From Bacteroidota bacterium (GTDB taxonomy: Bacteria; Bacteroidota; Bacteroidia; Bacteroidales; P3): a DNA stretch of 11,304 bases. Shown piece after piece: positions 1-7,077 of this stretch (position 1 is its first letter; each line of letters opens with the position of its first letter). A program made the translations under genes and the position numbers. The stretch is taken from the NCBI GenBank assembly GCA_030540495.1, contig JAUNWC010000020.1:1-11304 (forward strand), in the 5' to 3' direction. Below the pieces are notes generated by a model that made no database searches, had not been told where the DNA came from, and worked only from the letters and a program-made list of their open reading frames with translations.

Positions 1-60
1 TATAAAGAGGATAAGCCTCCTATAAGTTAAGAAAAATTTATGAGAATAATGTTTTTTTAC

Positions 61-80
61 AAAAAAAACACTAACTTTGC
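61..80 (+). promoter_or_regulatory. Bacteroidota-type promoter for the usp operon
   Basis: TAACTTTG at 72-79 matches the Bacteroidota -7 consensus TAnnTTTG exactly and is followed by C. An eight-A tract (61-68) lies just upstream. No convincing -33 TTTG is present at the usual 19-20 base spacing, although a T7 run sits at 52-58. Transcription would start near position 86, giving a leader of roughly 35 bases before the ATG at 123. The same -7 box with its upstream A tract recurs before guaA. Confidence 0.7.
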
Positions 81-122
81 AAAAATAATTTTGTATAATA
101 ACGATAAAAATATAAAACGATT

Positions 123-950
123 ATGAACAGAGAGATTTTGGTTTGTATAGACTTTTCTAACGCGTCTATAACGGCATTAAGGCTTGCTGTGGATGTTGCC
201 AATAGAACAAATTCTGATATAAAAATGATATGGGTGGAAACCATTGAGAAAGACAAACAAGAGGCAGAGGCTATACTGAATGATTTCTGTACATCCTTTG
301 GCAAAGCATTGAAACAAGGCTCCATTTCTTACGAAATAACCAAAGGGAAAAGAGTGCATTCTGTTTTGGTTAAGTATATAAATCAAACAAAACCTTATCT
401 TGTTATGTTGGGAACAAATGGCAATAGTGGTTTTGATGAAAGATTTGCCGGAGCCAATACCTTTAAGACCATAAACGATTCTTCCGTTCCTGTGCTTAGC
501 ATAAGGGAGAATTTTGATTTTAGCAAACCTTTGGAAAACATTATTTTGCCAATAGATTCAACAGAGGAAACTCGTCAAAAAGTGCCTTGGACAGTAGATT
601 TTGCAAGAATGTTCCCTGGAGCAACTATTAGAATACTTGGGCTTCTTTCTCACAAGAACAATAAGCCTTTGACCGATTTGGTTTATAAATATGTGGAAAA
701 TGTAAGTGATTTTCTTAGTAAAAGAGGATTAAGATTCACTGCCGAGATGAGAGAATCTGATAATGTAACTCTTACCACCTTAGATTATGCAAAGCAGATA
801 AATGCAGATATGATTGTTATTATGACCGAGCAGGAAAAGACATTGTCTAACTTATTCTTTTTGGGACCATATGCTCAGCAAATGATAAACCTTTCTCCTT
901 ATCCAGTGCTAACAATATCTCCGAGACAAACCGGAGCATATAGTATGTAA
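123..950 (+). CDS. Tandem universal stress protein (UspA family)
   Basis: This 275-residue cytoplasmic protein has two universal stress protein domains, about residues 1-128 and 136-267. Each opens with a hydrophobic strand followed by Asp (ILVCIDFS at 5-12; IILPIDSTEE at 140-149), as in UspA folds. The first domain keeps most of the nucleotide-binding motif G-2X-G-9X-G at G97, G100 and G110, but the following residue is Ala111 where Ser or Thr is usual. The second domain has no such motif; the equivalent stretch around residues 234-252 lacks the glycines. Usp proteins modulate stress survival, often as ATP-binding dimers; a tandem protein would act as an internal pseudo-dimer. The ATG lies about 43 bases after the -7 box with no Shine-Dalgarno sequence, which is normal in this phylum. 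It is the first gene of a four-gene unit, and its stop codon touches the next reading frame. The specific stress role cannot be read from the sequence. Confidence 0.88.
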   Translation: MNREILVCIDFSNASITALRLAVDVANRTNSDIKMIWVETIEKDKQEAEAILNDFCTSFGKALKQGSISYEITKGKRVHSVLVKYINQTKPYLVMLGTNGNSGFDERFAGANTFKTINDSSVPVLSIRENFDFSKPLENIILPIDSTEETRQKVPWTVDFARMFPGATIRILGLLSHKNNKPLTDLVYKYVENVSDFLSKRGLRFTAEMRESDNVTLTTLDYAKQINADMIVIMTEQEKTLSNLFFLGPYAQQMINLSPYPVLTISPRQTGAYSM

Positions 951-968
951 TTGAATAGAAAATTTGCT

Positions 969-1442
969 ATGCATTACATAAGACGCGTATTGGAGTTTGT
1001 AGGTATTTTGTTGCTATTTTTGTGTGGCAACAAAGCCTTTGCTCAGGTAGAAGTGGTTGCAGACGGCAGACTGCAAACCATTTTGGAGCAACATATTATC
1101 TACAACTCTATGTCTAAAACTTTTGCAGGTTATAGAATAAAGGTTGCCAAATTTACGGGAGAAAATGCAAAAAGTCAGGCTTCTGAACTAAAACAACAAC
1201 TTTTGGATATATTTCCTTCGCAAAGGGTATATGTGGTTTTTGATGAGCCTTTTTTCAATGTAAAGATAGGAGATTTTCATACGCGTTTGGATGCCTTTGC
1301 TTTACTTATGCAAATCAAACCTCAGATTTCCACAGCAGTTATTATTCAAGATTATGTCAATGCACCTGCTATCAGTGAAGAGGATTTGAAAATGCCTGAG
1401 TATTTTGAGGAGGATTTGGAGTCGGAATCTTCTGATTTTTAA
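969..1442 (+). CDS. Secreted SPOR-like domain protein with acidic tail
   Basis: This is a small exported protein of 157 residues from the ATG at 969. The frame is also open from a TTG at 951, directly after the usp stop, which would add six residues. I prefer the ATG because it gives a compact signal peptide: basic start, hydrophobic core at about 8-19, and cleavage at KAFA|Q (residues 22-26). Residues about 53-119 look like a SPOR domain, with a first strand GYRIKVA, a helix and the second strand-turn FNVKIGDFHTRLDA, which matches the usual V-x-V-G-x-F pattern. SPOR domains bind glycan strands of peptidoglycan lacking stem peptides, so a periplasmic cell-wall role is likely. The last 22 residues are strongly acidic (10 Asp or Glu). 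There is no membrane anchor after cleavage. It sits tightly between the usp gene and the dipeptidase gene. The SPOR assignment rests on pattern only and is moderately sure. Confidence 0.72.
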   Translation: MHYIRRVLEFVGILLLFLCGNKAFAQVEVVADGRLQTILEQHIIYNSMSKTFAGYRIKVAKFTGENAKSQASELKQQLLDIFPSQRVYVVFDEPFFNVKIGDFHTRLDAFALLMQIKPQISTAVIIQDYVNAPAISEEDLKMPEYFEEDLESESSDF

Positions 1443-1473
1443 TAAGATTTTTAATAAAAAACAAAAAAATATC

Positions 1474-2844
1474 ATGGAAATAAAAAGTTATATCAAGGAA
1501 AATAAGGATAGATTTTTAGAGGAGTTGTTTTCTCTTATTAGAATACCTTCAATATCTTCTCAAACAGAGCACAAAGAAGATATGGTTAAATGTGCTGAAC
1601 GTTGGAAAGAATTGATTCTTTTAGCAGGAGCAGATAAGGCAGAGGTTATGCCAACAGAGGGAAATCCTGTGGTATATGGTGAAAAATTTATTAGCAAAGA
1701 TTATCCTACCGTTTTGGTTTATGGTCATTATGATGTTATGCCAATAGACCCGGCGGAAGAATGGAATACCAATCCTTTTGAACCAGTAATAAAAGACGAT
1801 ATTATTTGGGCAAGAGGTGCGGATGATGATAAGGGGCAGTCTTTTATGCAAGCCAAAGCCTTTGAATACATGGTAAAGAGTGGCAAACTGAAGTGCAATG
1901 TAAAGTTTATGATAGAGGGAGAGGAAGAAATAGGCTCGGGAGCATTGTATGGTTTTTGCGAGAAAAACAAAGAGTTATTAAAAGCGGATGTTATTCTTGT
2001 TAGCGATACTTCTATGATAAACAAAGATACTCCTTCTATTACTGCAGGACTTAGAGGTTTGGGATACATAGAGGTAAAAGTTACTGGACCTAAGGCAGAT
2101 TTACACTCCGGTATTTACGGAGGAGCAGTGGCAAATCCTATAAATATTCTTTGCAAGATAATTTCTCAACTACAAGACGAGGACAATCGTTGCACTGTGC
2201 CAGATTTTTATAAGGAAGTTATTGAACTTTCCAAAGAGGAAAGAGAACTTATGGCAAGAGCACCTTTTGATGAAAAATCTTATTTGGACATAACAGGCTC
2301 ACCTTCTTTACATGGTGAAAAGGGCTATTCTACCATAGAGAGAACGGGAGTGCGTCCTTCGTTTGATGTTTGTGGTATTTGGGGCGGATATACGGGAGAA
2401 GGAGCAAAAACCATAATACCTTCCACTGCTCATGCCAAAATATCTTTTAGACTTGTGCCAGACCAAGATTTTAATGTAATAACCGAAAGGGTAAAAAAAC
2501 ACATAGAGGCTATTGCTCCAAAGTGTGTAAAAGTAGAGGTAATGCCTTTGCATGGAGGTTATGCTTACGTTTCTCCTTTGGACTTGCCAGCATATAGGGC
2601 AGCAGAAAAAGCAATGCAAAAGACCTATGGCAAACAACCTATACCTACTCGCTCGGGAGGAAGTATTCCTATTGTAGCAGGATTTGAAAGAATCTTGGGA
2701 ACAAAATCCATTTTAATGGGCTTTGGACTTGGAAGCGATGCTATACATTCTCCTAACGAGAATTATCCTTTGCAACAATTCTTTAATGGAATAGAGTCTA
2801 TCGCTTACTTCTATGAAGAATTTGCAGAAATAATGAAAAAATAA
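1474..2844 (+). CDS. M20-family zinc dipeptidase
   Basis: The 456-residue product is a di-zinc peptidase of the M20 family (carnosinase/CPG2-like), which cleaves dipeptides or short peptides. All expected metal and catalytic residues are visible: H85 in YGHYDV, the bridging D118 in RGADDDKG, general base E151 and zinc ligand E152 in EGEEEIGS, D178 in VSDTS, and the last zinc ligand H425 in DAIHSPNENY. H211 in HSGIYGG lies in the dimerisation (lid) domain and, as in carnosinase, would reach the active site of the partner subunit. R393 in TRSGGSIP fits the substrate carboxylate-binding loop. There is no signal peptide, so it is cytoplasmic. The frame is open from an ATG at 1405, but that start would overlap the preceding gene and add a non-homologous basic stretch; MEIKSYIKEN is the natural family N-terminus. 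The gene lies 31 bases after the SPOR gene. Substrate preference is unknown. Confidence 0.92.
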   Translation: MEIKSYIKENKDRFLEELFSLIRIPSISSQTEHKEDMVKCAERWKELILLAGADKAEVMPTEGNPVVYGEKFISKDYPTVLVYGHYDVMPIDPAEEWNTNPFEPVIKDDIIWARGADDDKGQSFMQAKAFEYMVKSGKLKCNVKFMIEGEEEIGSGALYGFCEKNKELLKADVILVSDTSMINKDTPSITAGLRGLGYIEVKVTGPKADLHSGIYGGAVANPINILCKIISQLQDEDNRCTVPDFYKEVIELSKEERELMARAPFDEKSYLDITGSPSLHGEKGYSTIERTGVRPSFDVCGIWGGYTGEGAKTIIPSTAHAKISFRLVPDQDFNVITERVKKHIEAIAPKCVKVEVMPLHGGYAYVSPLDLPAYRAAEKAMQKTYGKQPIPTRSGGSIPIVAGFERILGTKSILMGFGLGSDAIHSPNENYPLQQFFNGIESIAYFYEEFAEIMKK

Positions 2845-2901
2845 ATATATACATAAATAGGGGTAATGCCCAAAATTAATAATCTTAAAACAAATAAATT
2901 T

Positions 2902-4101
2902 ATGAGTAATCTTTTATCAGACAGAATTAACAGACTGTCTCCTTCGGCAACCTTGGCTATGAGTCAAAGAAGTTCAGAGTTAAAAGCACAAGGCGTTGAT
3001 ATTATAAATATGAGTGTTGGTGAGCCAGATTTTAACACACCAGACCATATAAAACAAGCGGCAAAACAAGCCATAGACGATAATTATACTCGCTATTCTC
3101 CTGTTCCGGGCTATGCTGAATTAAAAAAAGCAATAGTAAATAAACTAAAACGCGAAAATAATCTTGATTATACTGCAGAGCAAATACTTGTATCCAATGG
3201 TGCAAAGCAAAGCGTTTGCAATACTATTATGGCAATGATTTCTAATGGAGACGAGGTTATAATTCCCACTCCTTATTGGGTATCTTATCCTCAAATGGTA
3301 TTGATGGCTGACGGCAAACCTGTTTTTGTGGAAGCCACAATAGAGCAAGATTTTAAAATAACAGGCAAACAATTAGAACAAACCATAACAGAAAGAACCA
3401 AACTTTTGATTCTTTGTTCTCCTTCCAACCCTACAGGAGCCGTTTATTCAAAAGAAGAAATGGAAGATTTAGCAAAGGTTCTTAGAAAATATCCTCAGGT
3501 TTATGTAATTTGCGATGAGATATATGAACACTTGAATTATACAAACACTCCTCATGTTTCTTTGGCAAGTTTTGAGGGTATGAAAGAGCGTTGTATAATA
3601 GTAAATGGAGTAAGTAAAGCATATGCAATGACAGGTTGGCGTATAGGTTTTATTGCCGCTCCTGTGGAAATAGTTAAGGCTTGCAACAAACTTCAAGGTC
3701 AATATACAAGTGGTCCTTGCTCTGTTTCTCAAAAAGCAGCCGAGGCGGCTTATAATCTTCCTCAAGATTGTGTTGAGCAAATGCGTAAGGCTTTTGAAAG
3801 AAGAAAAAATTTGATAGTTTCTTTGGCAAGAGAAATAAAAGGCTTTGAGGTAAATGACCCACATGGAGCGTTTTATGTTTTTCCTAAGTGTTCTTATTTC
3901 TTTGGCAAATCTTTTGGAGATAGAAAAATAAACAATTCTACAGATTTTGCTATGTATCTTTTGGAAGAAGGACACGTTGCCACTGTTGGAGGAGATGCTT
4001 TTGGCTCACCGGAATGTTTCCGTATGTCGTACGCCACTTCGGACGAAAACATAAAAGAAGCAATGCAAAGAATAAAAACTTGTGTAGAAAAATTGAAATA
4101 A
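2902..4101 (+). CDS. aspC: Aspartate aminotransferase-type class I aminotransferase (PLP)
   Basis: This is a fold-type I, PLP-dependent aminotransferase of 399 residues, the usual length for bacterial aspartate aminotransferases. It probably interconverts aspartate plus 2-oxoglutarate with oxaloacetate plus glutamate. Visible motifs are SVGEPDFNTP (38-47), Y70 in the PGYAELK segment, NPTG with N176, D205 in CDEIY (pairs with the pyridine nitrogen), Y208, the Schiff-base lysine K239 in GVSKAYAMTG, R247 in GWRIGF, and the carboxylate-binding R374 in FRMSYATS. An in-frame ATG at 2866 exists, but the residues between it and 2902 are unlike the family, whose N-terminus normally begins close to LSDRINRLSPSATLAM. 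Related enzymes of this subgroup can also act on prephenate or aromatic substrates, so the symbol is a best guess. It is the last gene of its unit and is followed by a terminator. Confidence 0.9.
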   Translation: MSNLLSDRINRLSPSATLAMSQRSSELKAQGVDIINMSVGEPDFNTPDHIKQAAKQAIDDNYTRYSPVPGYAELKKAIVNKLKRENNLDYTAEQILVSNGAKQSVCNTIMAMISNGDEVIIPTPYWVSYPQMVLMADGKPVFVEATIEQDFKITGKQLEQTITERTKLLILCSPSNPTGAVYSKEEMEDLAKVLRKYPQVYVICDEIYEHLNYTNTPHVSLASFEGMKERCIIVNGVSKAYAMTGWRIGFIAAPVEIVKACNKLQGQYTSGPCSVSQKAAEAAYNLPQDCVEQMRKAFERRKNLIVSLAREIKGFEVNDPHGAFYVFPKCSYFFGKSFGDRKINNSTDFAMYLLEEGHVATVGGDAFGSPECFRMSYATSDENIKEAMQRIKTCVEKLK

Positions 4102-4116
4102 CAAAAAAGTAGAACG

Positions 4117-4155
4117 AAGGTCTTTGAAGTTAATGAAATTTTAAAGACCTTTTTT
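4117..4155 (+). terminator. Rho-independent terminator after the aminotransferase gene
   Basis: AAGGTCTTT (4117-4125) pairs perfectly with AAAGACCTT (4143-4151). The helix can extend inward with A-T pairs and two G-T wobbles to about 15 base pairs, leaving a five-base loop (4132-4136). The right arm runs into six T residues (4150-4155). It lies 16 bases after the stop codon and separates the usp-to-aminotransferase unit from guaA. Confidence 0.88.
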
Positions 4156-4196
4156 GTTAGAAAATAATGAAAATATCTTATTATTGCAAATACTAC

Positions 4197-4228
4197 TTTT
4201 AAGAGTCAAAAAAAAAATGTAACTTTGC
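4197..4228 (+). promoter_or_regulatory. Bacteroidota-type promoter for guaA
   Basis: TAACTTTG at 4220-4227 is an exact match to the TAnnTTTG -7 box. Nineteen bases upstream, TTTT at 4197-4200 matches the -33 TTTG with one mismatch. A ten-A tract (4208-4217) fills part of the spacer. The start of transcription would be near 4234, leaving a leader of about 50 bases before the guaA ATG. No Shine-Dalgarno sequence and no riboswitch-like structure are evident in this leader. Confidence 0.75.
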
Positions 4229-4283
4229 AAACTGTTTTAAATGTAAGTACAATAAATAAAGATAAAATACTTTAAGTAACATA

Positions 4284-5810
4284 ATGCAAACAATACTTAT
4301 AATAGATAATGGCAGTCAATATACTCAACTGATAGCACGAAAAATAAGAGAGGCTAATGTATATTGCGAAATACATCCATATAACAAAATACCACAAATA
4401 ACCTCAGAGGTAAAAGGCGTGGTTATTTCTGGTAGTCCTTATTCTGTAACGGACAAAGATGCACCTCAAATAGAATTAGATAAATATAGAGGCAAACTTC
4501 CTGTTTTGGGTATTTGTTATGGGGCTCAGTATATGGTGCATTGTGATAAGGGAGTAGTAGAAAAAAGCAAAATAAGAGAATACGGCAGGGCTAATCTTAG
4601 TTTTATAGACAAAGAATGCGTGCTTATGCAAGGAGTAAGAGAAAATTCACAAGTATGGATGTCTCATGGAGATACTATTTTGGAATTGCCACAAGATTTT
4701 GAAGTTATTTGCTCTACTCAAAGTGTAAAAAACGCCGGTTATAAAATAAAAGGTGAGGATACTTTTGCTTTGCAGTTTCATCCAGAGGTCTATCATTCTG
4801 AGGATGGTTTTATTTTATTGAAAAATTTTGTTGAAAAAATCTGCAATTGCGATTGCTCTTGGACTCCTAAGAACTTTGTTGCCTCTACAATAGAACGTCT
4901 AAAACAACAACTTGGCAATGATAAAGTTGTGCTTGGTTTGAGTGGTGGAGTAGATTCTTCTGTTGTTGCTATGCTTTTGCACAAAGCAATAGGTAGCAAT
5001 TTGCATTGTGTTTTTGTAAATAATGGCCTTTTGAGAAAAAATGAATTTACCTCTGTACTTGAATCTTATAAAGATATGGGGCTTAATGTAAAAGGGGTGG
5101 ATGCAAGTGAAGAATTTTATTCTGTGTTAAAAGGAGTTACCGACCCAGAGAAAAAACGCAAAGCCATAGGTGCAAAATTTATTGATGTTTTTGATAACGA
5201 GTCTAATAAAATAAAAGACGTTAAATGGTTGGCACAAGGCACCATATATCCCGATGTAATAGAAAGTAGTAGCACAAAAGGACCTTCCCAAACCATAAAG
5301 TCTCATCATAATGTTGGAGGTTTGCCTTCTTATATGAAATTGAAAATCGTAGAGCCTTTGCGTTCTCTTTTCAAAGATGAGGTAAGAAGAGTAGGCAAAG
5401 AACTTGGTTTGAAATCAGAATTATTGGGCAGGCATCCTTTTCCTGGTCCGGGCTTGGCTATAAGAATACTTGGCGAGGTTACTCCAGAAAAAGTTGGTAT
5501 CTTGCAAGAAGTGGATAGCATATTTATAGAAAACCTAAGAAAATATAATCTATACGACAAGGTTTGGCAAGCAGGAGCAGTTTTACTTCCTATACAAAGT
5601 GTTGGTGTTATGGGAGATGAACGCACATACGAAAGAGTAGTGGCTCTTAGAGCAGTGGAAAGTGTGGATGGAATGACTGCCGATTGGTCACACTTGCCTT
5701 ATGATTTTTTGGCAAACGTTTCCAATGAAATAATTAATAAGGTTAAGGGTGTCAATAGAGTATGCTATGATATTAGTAGCAAACCGCCTGCAACCATAGA
5801 ATGGGAATAA
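4284..5810 (+). CDS. guaA: GMP synthase (glutamine-hydrolysing)
   Basis: This is the complete bifunctional GMP synthase of 508 residues, which converts XMP, ATP and glutamine to GMP, the last step of de novo guanine nucleotide synthesis in the cytoplasm. The class I glutamine amidotransferase domain (about 1-190) carries the full triad: nucleophile C78 in GICYGAQ, and H166 and E168 in FHPEV. The ATP-pyrophosphatase domain (about 200-390) has the P-loop SGGVDSS at 220-226 and the segments KSHHNVGGLP (339-348) and HPFPGPGLAIRILGE (384-398). The C-terminal dimerisation domain ends in the characteristic KPPATIEWE. It is slightly shorter than the E. coli enzyme but has no missing part. The ATG follows a good promoter. 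The three envelope genes start 64 bases downstream with no visible terminator between, so read-through is likely. Confidence 0.97.
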   Translation: MQTILIIDNGSQYTQLIARKIREANVYCEIHPYNKIPQITSEVKGVVISGSPYSVTDKDAPQIELDKYRGKLPVLGICYGAQYMVHCDKGVVEKSKIREYGRANLSFIDKECVLMQGVRENSQVWMSHGDTILELPQDFEVICSTQSVKNAGYKIKGEDTFALQFHPEVYHSEDGFILLKNFVEKICNCDCSWTPKNFVASTIERLKQQLGNDKVVLGLSGGVDSSVVAMLLHKAIGSNLHCVFVNNGLLRKNEFTSVLESYKDMGLNVKGVDASEEFYSVLKGVTDPEKKRKAIGAKFIDVFDNESNKIKDVKWLAQGTIYPDVIESSSTKGPSQTIKSHHNVGGLPSYMKLKIVEPLRSLFKDEVRRVGKELGLKSELLGRHPFPGPGLAIRILGEVTPEKVGILQEVDSIFIENLRKYNLYDKVWQAGAVLLPIQSVGVMGDERTYERVVALRAVESVDGMTADWSHLPYDFLANVSNEIINKVKGVNRVCYDISSKPPATIEWE

Positions 5811-5874
5811 TTTTTTGTTTTAAAAGATAATAATGGAATAAAATTTGAAATTGTTTTGATAGAACATCATTATA

Positions 5875-7077
5875 ATGTTAGAAAAGAAAGTTTTTAAAAT
5901 ATTATCATTGATTTTGTGTTTAATATTTGTTACAAATATCTATTCGCAAGAGAATATTTTTCGCAAATCAAAAAAGGAAATAAAGGTTGCTATACTTATG
6001 CCTTTGTTCTATGATAATATAGACGAACTTTCTTTCAATCAATACAATATAGCCGAAAAACGTTCTAAACCTTACAAATGTTTCTCTTATATATCTTTTT
6101 ATGAAGGAGTAAGAATTGCTTTGGATGTTTTGGAGCAAGAGGGATATAAGATAAGTTTGCATGTCTTTGATGTGGGCGAAAACGACACTAACAAGACCAA
6201 AGAAGCCTTGCAATACAATCAAATGAAAGATATGAATCTAATAGTACCTTTGGTATTTAAGAATTCTTTTGATATGGTTTCTTTGTTTGCAGAACAAAAC
6301 CATATACCTCTTGTGAATCCTATGAGTACAAGCAATGAAATTCTAAAAAACGAGTATGTATTTAAAATTCAACCGGACGAAATTTCTAAGGCTCAAACTA
6401 TTATGAAATATATACAGGAAAAACATCCTAAGGCAAACGTTATTGTTCTCTATGAAAATGATAAGAGCAAAGCAAAATTGATAGATTGGTATAAAAACAA
6501 TATTGCCTCCTATACATCTTCTTGGACAATGATAAATTATACTAAAAATGCAGCAAAATTAAAATCTTATCTAAAACCCTCTGTAAATAACATTGTTATC
6601 AATTTGATAGAGAAAAACAATATCAATGATAACAAAGTATTTGCCAACACTTTGATAAAAAAACTTTTTGCCCTATCCTCCTACAAAACTACTTTGTTTG
6701 CAAGTTTTGATTGGTTAGACTATAACAATATAGATTATTCTATGTTGGAAAAACTTGATTATCATTTTTCTCTTACCTATCTCAACGACTACACAAACCC
6801 TAATTTTGTAAATTTTGTTAAAGAATACAGAAAACATTTCAAAACAGAGCCGGACAAATTCTATGCTGCTTTGGGCTATGATATTATGTTGTACTTTATT
6901 AACGCCTTAAATATTAAAGGCAATGATTTTCAGTCTAATCCAAATATAAAAAACAATGATAAAATGATAAATCATTATCATTTTAAACATATTGACGACT
7001 TTTTGGGCTGGCAAAACGAAACTACTACTATTTACAATATTCGCAACTATAAAATAAAATCAGAATGGAGTTATTAA
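5875..7077 (+). CDS. Secreted type 1 periplasmic-binding-protein-like protein
   Basis: The 400-residue protein starts with a signal peptide (LEKK, hydrophobic core, cleavage at IYS|Q, residues 22-25). The rest resembles the type 1 periplasmic binding fold of the Bacteroidota PBP1/LysM family: EIKVAILMPLFYDN (35-48), FYEGVRIALDVLEQEGYKIS (75-94) followed by a strand ending in DVG, then IPLVNPMSTSNE (144-155) and YVFKIQPDE (161-169). Many relatives carry LysM domains before this fold; here fewer than ten residues lie between the cleavage site and the fold, so LysM is absent. There is no ABC permease or ATPase gene nearby, so transport is not supported; a ligand-sensing or scaffold role is equally possible. 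The C-terminal part (about 200-400) is Asn- and Lys-rich and less recognisable. The next gene starts inside its last codons, a 13-base overlap. The fold is moderately sure and the ligand is unknown. Confidence 0.75.
   Translation: MLEKKVFKILSLILCLIFVTNIYSQENIFRKSKKEIKVAILMPLFYDNIDELSFNQYNIAEKRSKPYKCFSYISFYEGVRIALDVLEQEGYKISLHVFDVGENDTNKTKEALQYNQMKDMNLIVPLVFKNSFDMVSLFAEQNHIPLVNPMSTSNEILKNEYVFKIQPDEISKAQTIMKYIQEKHPKANVIVLYENDKSKAKLIDWYKNNIASYTSSWTMINYTKNAAKLKSYLKPSVNNIVINLIEKNNINDNKVFANTLIKKLFALSSYKTTLFASFDWLDYNNIDYSMLEKLDYHFSLTYLNDYTNPNFVNFVKEYRKHFKTEPDKFYAALGYDIMLYFINALNIKGNDFQSNPNIKNNDKMINHYHFKHIDDFLGWQNETTTIYNIRNYKIKSEWSY

Noticed and set aside
1..24. Imperfect hairpin (GAGG 7-10 with CCTC 16-19, flanked by TATA/TATA)
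   Set aside because: The stem is short and interrupted, and no T run follows it directly. It may be the end of an upstream terminator, but the evidence is too thin.
1405..1473. Upstream in-frame ATG extending the dipeptidase by 23 residues
   Set aside because: It overlaps the SPOR gene by 38 bases and adds a basic stretch not expected in M20 peptidases; the ATG at 1474 gives the usual N-terminus.
1728..2069. 113-codon open frame on the minus strand
   Set aside because: Antisense to the conserved catalytic region of the dipeptidase; no independent coding signal.
2860..2871. Small GGG/CCC hairpin between the dipeptidase and aminotransferase genes
   Set aside because: Only three base pairs with a six-base loop and no T run; not a terminator.
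2866..2901. Upstream in-frame ATG extending the aminotransferase by 12 residues, preceded by GGGG
   Set aside because: The family N-terminus aligns with the ATG at 2902. The GGGG run is only two bases from the ATG and is not a normal ribosome site.
3469..3975. 168-codon open frame on the minus strand
   Set aside because: It lies fully inside the aminotransferase gene, and its translation has no recognisable domain; it is an antisense shadow.
5811..5874. Possible promoter or terminator between guaA and the binding-like gene
   Set aside because: AAAATTTG near 5840 lacks the TA of the -7 box, and no stable hairpin with a T run is present.
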